From contig JAHEIA010000017.1 of NCBI GenBank assembly GCA_024639625.1, positions 3,349 to 13,723 on the forward strand: DNA of 10,375 nucleotides. Reading direction: 5' to 3'. The DNA comes from Chromatiales bacterium (lineage in GTDB: Bacteria > Pseudomonadota > Gammaproteobacteria > Chromatiales > Chromatiaceae). Below the pieces are notes generated by a model. It was not told where the DNA came from, made no database searches, and saw only the letters and a list, made by a program, of their open reading frames with translations. Below, one piece after another: positions 6,469-10,375 of this stretch. A program made the translations under genes and the position numbers. Each line of letters opens with the position of its first letter. Positions within the stretch are counted from its first letter, which is position 1.

Positions 6469-9051
6469 TCAGAGATCGCGCCGAAATACGTGGGAGCGGG
6501 CCGTGGCTAGCTTGTCCCACCCGGGACGGTGCCTGAGATTAGTCTTCTTCATGTTGCACAGTACCGTGTTGTAGGCGAAGGCCCCGGCAGGACTGGGTTC
6601 GTCCAGGGTCAGCATGTCCGGGTTCCCCGATCGGTCGACGCCCTGATCGTCCAGATCGAGCCAGGCGCCCTCGTGGAGGACCAGCACCCCGGGCATGCAG
6701 CGCTCCGTCACATAGACCGGGACAACCACCCGGCCGCGCCCGTTCCAGATCTCCACGCTGTCGCCGGTGCGGATGCTCAGCCGCCGAGCGTCGGATGCGT
6801 TGACGGTGACCTCTTGCTCATAGGTTTCGCGCAGCCAGCTGCAATTATTGAAGATGGAGTGGGTGCGCCAGCGCGGGTGCGGTGAGATCAAGTGAAACGG
6901 ATATTCTTCCGTTTTCGGACTGTTCAAGGACTCCCAAGGCTCGATCCACTTCGGGATGGACGGCACATGATAACCATACATCGTGCGCGTCCAGTCACTG
7001 ATCTGGGCGAGCTGTGAAGACAGGATCTCGATCTTACCGGACGGTGTCTGGAATGGTTTTCCTTCCTCGATCTGTTCGCGAAAGGCCACGTGGGGCTTGT
7101 CGAACTTGAATTTGTAGACCCCGTGCCGCTTGAAGTCCTCCCAGGGCATGTCGACGTGTTGATGGGGCATGACCTTGGTTTCCCACCATTCCCGCAGATA
7201 GGCCTCGTCCACCGGGTCCGGGTTGTCCCAATAGCTGCGATCGGCCTTGGGGTTGTAGGTGCGGCCGAAGCGGTCCCCCATGCCGGTACGGTGGCCGAGA
7301 CGGTAGGCCAGCTCGGTGAAGATCTGCAGGTCCGTCTTGGAATCACCCATGGGCTCGATTACCTTGGGCCGGTGGATGTAGTAGTGTCCCTTGTACCAGG
7401 GCAGAGCCACGTCGTGACGTTCGAAGTGGGTCGCCACGGGCAGCAGCACGTCGGCGTAAAGACCGGAAGGCGTGATGGTGGAGTCCATACAGACCACCAA
7501 CTCCAGCTTGTTGATGGCCTCGATCTCCTTGTTGATGTTGGTTAGCTGGTTAAACCAGTCCGAGCCTTGCCAGAAGATCCCTTTGATATTCGGTATCACC
7601 CCATCCAACTCGTCCTCGCGCTGCCAGAGCCCGACCTCCTCCCGCTTCACGTTTGGATAATTGAGCACGCAATGGGCCCAACGGTCGGACTTGATGGAAG
7701 CGAACCAGATGTTGGAGTACTGGTCGTAAGGATAAGCCACTGCCTCGGCATGCCATGCCTTGCCCACGCCTTCGGCGCACCCGCCGAGGACACCGATATT
7801 GCCGGTCATGGCCTGCAGCGCCGCGGCCATGCGGTTGTACTGCTCGCCGTAGGCATTGCGTCCGGGGGCCCAGGACGCCTTGAGGGCCGCCGGCTTGGTC
7901 CGCGCATACAGGTCGGCCAGTTTCTTAATGTCGTCAGCCGCTACGCCGCAGATCGCGGCAGCCCATTCCGGGGTCTTCGGTTGGCCGTCGTAGCTTCCCA
8001 GGATGTAGTCCTTGAAGTTCTCCCGGCCGTTGGGGGTGTTTGCCGCCCACGCCGGCATGGTCCCCGCGTCCATACCCATGCAGAAGCGGTCGATGAAGGC
8101 CTGGTCGTGCAGGTTGTTGGTGAAGATGTAGTGGGCCATACCGGCCATCATGGCCGCGTCCGTGTTGGGCCGGATGGGGATCCACCAGGCGTCATAGGCA
8201 GAAGCTGAGTCCGTGTACTGGGGGTCGATCAGGACGAACTTGCAGCCGCGCTGCTTGGCCATACGCATGTAGTAGAAGGTGTTGCCGCCGTGGAAGGTGT
8301 AGGCCGGGTTCCAGCCCCACATGATCATCAGCTTGGTGTGGGCGAAGGTGTCGTCCTCGTTGCCGTCCTCGGTGGTGCCGAAGGTCCAGCGGGAACTGGT
8401 GGTGGTGCCTTGATAAGAGGGTACGGACCATGAACTCGTGCGACAGCTGAACATGCCGAGGAACCGGGCCAGCAGGCCTTCGATCTGATCGGACTTGTGC
8501 AGCACACCGTACGAGGCCCCCGCATAGCTCTGGTCGAGCAGGGCAGTGGGACCGTACTTGTCTTTGAGCTCGATCATCTTTCCGGCGACGTAGTCCAGCG
8601 CCTCATCCCAGCTGATGCGTTTGAACTTGCCCTCGCCACGTTTACCTACGCGGCCCATGGGGTAGAGCAGCCGTTCAGGCGAATAAAGCCGCTGTCGGTA
8701 AGAACGCCCCCGCAGACAGCCGCGGAGTTGCGGTTCCGCCTCGGTGTCTTTGCCGTAGGCGCCATCGAGTTGGTACCGACCGTCATCCGTGGACAAACGT
8801 ACGATCACGTCGCCGAGCTTGTGCGCTACCAGCATATGGCGCGAGCCGCAGTTGTGCGCGCAACTGGTGACCACGGTATGCAACTGGTCGTCTCGACTGT
8901 AGGGCTCGTACGCGAAGGCCTTGGCGTCTTGACTACGTATCAGAGCGCCGGAACCGAGGGCCGCCGCACCTGCAGCCGTGGATTTGAGGAACGAGCGTCG
9001 GGAGAGGCGAAGGCGTGATTCCAGTAGCTCCAGGTTGTCGATAGGGCTCAT
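6469..9051 (-). CDS. Tat-exported molybdopterin oxidoreductase, DmsA-like catalytic subunit
   Basis: This 860-residue enzyme of the DMSO reductase family should bind a bis-molybdopterin-guanine-dinucleotide cofactor in the periplasm. The N-terminus carries a twin-arginine signal, SRRSFLK (17-23), followed by an Ala/Gly-rich stretch to about residue 45. The N-terminal cluster site is C64-X3-C68-X3-H72 ... C112, then LRGRS. E. coli DmsA has Cys at the third position, so the His is notable. Further DmsA-like blocks are RVGKRGEGKFKRISWDEAL (about 134-152), WIPIRPNTDAA, KTPEWAAAICGV, MTGNIGVLGG and TPSGKIEI, and the C-terminal GVLVLHEGAWLDLD resembles the DmsA pattern GVVALGEGAWYDPD. By alignment to DmsA, Ser212 (in VPSYQG) is the probable molybdenum ligand. 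The ATG at 9051 has AGGA nine bases upstream, 13 nt after the cytochrome stop. The reaction could be reduction of DMSO, another S- or N-oxide, or an oxyanion. The sequence does not decide this, so no gene symbol is given. Confidence 0.92.
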   Translation of the reverse strand: MSPIDNLELLESRLRLSRRSFLKSTAAGAAALGSGALIRSQDAKAFAYEPYSRDDQLHTVVTSCAHNCGSRHMLVAHKLGDVIVRLSTDDGRYQLDGAYGKDTEAEPQLRGCLRGRSYRQRLYSPERLLYPMGRVGKRGEGKFKRISWDEALDYVAGKMIELKDKYGPTALLDQSYAGASYGVLHKSDQIEGLLARFLGMFSCRTSSWSVPSYQGTTTSSRWTFGTTEDGNEDDTFAHTKLMIMWGWNPAYTFHGGNTFYYMRMAKQRGCKFVLIDPQYTDSASAYDAWWIPIRPNTDAAMMAGMAHYIFTNNLHDQAFIDRFCMGMDAGTMPAWAANTPNGRENFKDYILGSYDGQPKTPEWAAAICGVAADDIKKLADLYARTKPAALKASWAPGRNAYGEQYNRMAAALQAMTGNIGVLGGCAEGVGKAWHAEAVAYPYDQYSNIWFASIKSDRWAHCVLNYPNVKREEVGLWQREDELDGVIPNIKGIFWQGSDWFNQLTNINKEIEAINKLELVVCMDSTITPSGLYADVLLPVATHFERHDVALPWYKGHYYIHRPKVIEPMGDSKTDLQIFTELAYRLGHRTGMGDRFGRTYNPKADRSYWDNPDPVDEAYLREWWETKVMPHQHVDMPWEDFKRHGVYKFKFDKPHVAFREQIEEGKPFQTPSGKIEILSSQLAQISDWTRTMYGYHVPSIPKWIEPWESLNSPKTEEYPFHLISPHPRWRTHSIFNNCSWLRETYEQEVTVNASDARRLSIRTGDSVEIWNGRGRVVVPVYVTERCMPGVLVLHEGAWLDLDDQGVDRSGNPDMLTLDEPSPAGAFAYNTVLCNMKKTNLRHRPGWDKLATARSHVFRRDL

Positions 9052-9064
9052 GGTAGATTCCTGG

Positions 9065-9862
9065 TTACTGCGCTTGTTCAGCGCGATTTACGGTCCCGGT
9101 CAAGAACCGGGCTTCGGATGTGGTGGGACGCTCCTTGGCCCAGTCTGGTACGTCCTCGGCCATGCCCGGCCACGAGTGGCGGGGATACGGGAAGCTGATT
9201 CGGTACCAGGCCCGGCCCCCGTGGCAACCGAAGCAAACATCGTTCGTCTGTGCGCCAAGCTGCTCGATCGCCTCCGGCTTCAGATAGTTCACCTGGTGGC
9301 GATTGGTGCGAAAAGCGATGTGACAAGTAAGGCAGCTTTCGTTGAACAGGTGCCCGAATTCCCGCCATTCGCCGGGCACTCCCATGATCTGGGCCGGAAA
9401 CTGGCCGTGGCACATGAGGCAGATGTTCGGGTCTACGTGCTTGCGTTGTGTGAGTTGCCCGCTGCCGTCGGCATGGGAATTGGCGGTTTCGTCCCGAGGA
9501 TCGTTTCCCTGGTGGCAGGTGTTGCACTTCAGGTCCATGACCTGATTGGCATAATCGGTGACCAGGTGGCGGCGATGCAGGGTCTCTTGCTCGCCTTGGT
9601 ACGTATCCAACGTCTGGTACCAGGCCAGAGTCTCCTCGGTTTTAATGCCTGTCAGCGTCTCTGGACGGACCCGCCGTTCCAGCACCTCCTGGTGACACTC
9701 CAGGCATTGGGCATCTTCAGCCTGCTGGATGGCCGGTGGAAAATGAATCGGATCCCAACGGGCTTGGTCATAGTCGCGCTGCTCTGTGGAATTGGAGGGC
9801 GCCGCCACTAGCGAGCCCAGGGACAGTAGCAGAGGGAGCAAGGTTGCTCGTGCTCTTCTCAT
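9065..9862 (-). CDS. Periplasmic pentaheme c-type cytochrome
   Basis: The product is 265 residues with a cleavable signal peptide: basic MRRARA, a hydrophobic stretch to about residue 19, and a probable cut near AAPS. Five CXXCH haem-attachment motifs follow at residues 53 (CLECH), 113 (CNTCH), 148 (CLMCH), 177 (CLTCH) and 210 (CFGCH). At least eight further histidines (40, 96, 99, 130, 142, 171, 189, 229) could serve as distal ligands, so bis-His haems are plausible. No membrane helix remains after the signal, so it is a soluble periplasmic carrier and not a NapC/NrfH-type anchored quinol dehydrogenase. It is the first gene of the tight cytochrome-molybdoenzyme-ferredoxin-chaperone block, so its likely role is electron transfer to or from the molybdoenzyme complex. 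The ATG at 9862 has AGGAG about eight bases upstream; an upstream in-frame start (9910) would spoil the signal peptide. I do not recognise a named family. Confidence 0.88.
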   Translation of the reverse strand: MRRARATLLPLLLSLGSLVAAPSNSTEQRDYDQARWDPIHFPPAIQQAEDAQCLECHQEVLERRVRPETLTGIKTEETLAWYQTLDTYQGEQETLHRRHLVTDYANQVMDLKCNTCHQGNDPRDETANSHADGSGQLTQRKHVDPNICLMCHGQFPAQIMGVPGEWREFGHLFNESCLTCHIAFRTNRHQVNYLKPEAIEQLGAQTNDVCFGCHGGRAWYRISFPYPRHSWPGMAEDVPDWAKERPTTSEARFLTGTVNRAEQAQ

Positions 9863-9904
9863 GGGGTTACTCCTATCGGAACCGGAGTCGTTGGTCATTG
9901 GGGA

Positions 9905-9922
9905 TAGCACGTCCCTGTGCTA
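9905..9922 (-). other. Hairpin upstream of the cytochrome gene
   Basis: TAGCAC and GTGCTA form a perfect 6-bp stem with a 6-nt loop, about 43 nt upstream of the pentaheme cytochrome start. With the neighbouring stem at 9934-9949 it fills the 95-nt gap after the repeat-protein gene. There is no U-run, so it is not a clear terminator; it could be an mRNA processing or stabilising element. Confidence 0.35.
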
Positions 9923-9933
9923 GTAGGTTTTCG

Positions 9934-9949
9934 ACGGTCGTTAGACCGT
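9934..9949 (-). terminator. Hairpin just after the repeat-protein gene
   Basis: ACGGTC and GACCGT form a 6-bp stem with a 4-nt loop, nine bases after the stop of the repeat-protein gene. It is followed on the transcript by CGAAAACC rather than U, so it is at most a partial terminator. It may uncouple high expression of the repeat protein from the redox operon behind it; this is inference. Confidence 0.35.
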
Positions 9950-9957
9950 TCTCCCGA

Positions 9958-10375
9958 TTATGATTCCGGTGGCTTCCAGCCTTCCTGGTCGGATTTTCCT
10001 TCCATCCCGGACATCCCCGAGCTTCCTTCCATGCCGGACATGCCACCCATGCCGGACATTCCCGACATGCCGCTCATACCGGACATTCCGCCCATGCCGC
10101 TAGCCGGGTAGAAGAAGATCTGCCCGTTGGGGGTGATCTGGAAGTAGCCGGACATACCGCTCATGCCACCCATGCCGGACATTCCCGACATGCCGCCCAT
10201 ACCGGACATGCCGCCCATACCGGACATGCCGCTCATACCGGACATGCCACCCATGCCGGACATACCGGACATACCACCCATGCCGGACATTCCCGACATG
10301 CTCGCCGCCGCAGTGCCGGCGCCGGCCAGGCTTAAGCCGACCAACGCAGCAACAGCAGCTTTCTTGAACCCCTTC
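9958..10375 (-). CDS. Secreted Met-Ser-Gly repeat protein (5' end cut by window edge)
   Basis: I do not recognise this protein. The frame runs to the window edge and begins KGFKKAAVAALVG, then a hydrophobic stretch ending GTAAA-S: a Sec signal peptide with an Ala-X-Ala cut. The base just before the first visible codon is G, so an ATG immediately outside the window would give MKGFKK. The internal TTG at 10344 is therefore not the start. The mature part is about 114 residues: 17 tandem MSG/MGG triplets, a 17-residue non-repeat insert (YFQITPNGQIFFYPASG), 11 more triplets with some Glu near the end, and a tail ending EGWKPPES. Methionine makes up 27 of about 114 residues. There is no cysteine or histidine. 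The regular Met every third residue suggests a low-complexity periplasmic or surface protein. Possible roles are soft-metal (copper or silver) binding, an oxidisable methionine reservoir, or a structural coat such as on sulfur globules. None is shown by the sequence. Confidence 0.75.
   Translation of the reverse strand, partial: KGFKKAAVAALVGLSLAGAGTAAASMSGMSGMGGMSGMSGMGGMSGMSGMSGMGGMSGMGGMSGMSGMGGMSGMSGYFQITPNGQIFFYPASGMGGMSGMSGMSGMSGMGGMSGMEGSSGMSGMEGKSDQEGWKPPES
9997..10299 (-). repeat. 9-bp-period tandem repeat coding Met-Ser/Gly-Gly triplets
   Basis: Twenty-eight nine-base units code the MSG/MGG/MEG triplets: 17 units at 10147-10299 and 11 units at 9997-10095, split by a unique 51-base insert (10096-10146). 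Units often pair into 18-base MSG-MGG blocks. Synonymous codon variation between units is limited, which points to expansion by slippage or unequal crossover within the coding frame. All units keep the frame. Confidence 0.9.

Noticed and set aside
7567..8208. Long plus-strand open frame (213 codons) inside the molybdoenzyme gene
   Set aside because: It lies antisense to strongly conserved DmsA-like coding sequence and shows no domain or ribosome binding site. It is a by-product of high GC.
8978..9811. 277-codon plus-strand open frame across the cytochrome and molybdoenzyme starts
   Set aside because: It is antisense to five haem motifs and to the Tat signal, and its translation shows no recognisable features.
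9917..10111. Plus-strand frame reading as Pro-Asp-Met/Ile repeats
   Set aside because: It is the antisense reading of the Met-Ser-Gly repeat. The minus frame has a proper signal peptide and stop.
9997..10299. CRISPR-like regular repetition
   Set aside because: The period is 9 bases, there are no unique spacers of constant length, and the repeat is a coding triplet repeat in one frame.

Overview
The window looks like part of a high-GC proteobacterial chromosome, most likely a gammaproteobacterium. The basis is a cytochrome bd of the E. coli long-Q-loop type with a CydX-type subunit, a DmsA/DmsB/TorD-type molybdoenzyme set, and strong GGAGG-type ribosome binding sites. Nothing in the sequence fixes genus or species. 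Every supported gene lies on the minus strand, so the genes read from right to left.

Right part (about 3948-10375): a periplasmic redox cluster. In transcription order it holds: a secreted, methionine-rich repeat protein whose 5' end is cut by the window edge; a pentaheme c-type cytochrome with a signal peptide; a Tat-exported molybdopterin oxidoreductase of the DmsA type; a four-cluster DmsB-type ferredoxin; a TorD/DmsD-family maturation chaperone; and a polyferredoxin interrupted by a frameshift. From the cytochrome to the chaperone the genes are tightly packed (13 nt gap, 20 nt gap, 4 nt ATGA overlap), as in one operon. No DmsC/NrfD-type membrane anchor is visible, so the pentaheme cytochrome is the best candidate electron partner. 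The substrate cannot be read from the sequence.

Middle (3417-3947): about 530 bases without a credible gene, holding several inverted repeats and a perfect 14-bp palindrome. The part nearest cydA is its leader. The part nearest the broken polyferredoxin may be remnant mobile or decayed DNA.

Left part (1-3416): cydA, cydB and a CydX-like small subunit, followed after a hairpin-rich gap by the start of cydD, which is cut by the left edge. This encodes the quinol oxidase cytochrome bd plus the first half of the CydDC transporter needed for its assembly.

The most interesting points are the Met-Ser-Gly repeat protein beside a DMSO-reductase-type operon, a His in place of the third cluster-ligand Cys of the molybdoenzyme, the missing membrane anchor, the two-helix CydX, and the frameshifted polyferredoxin.
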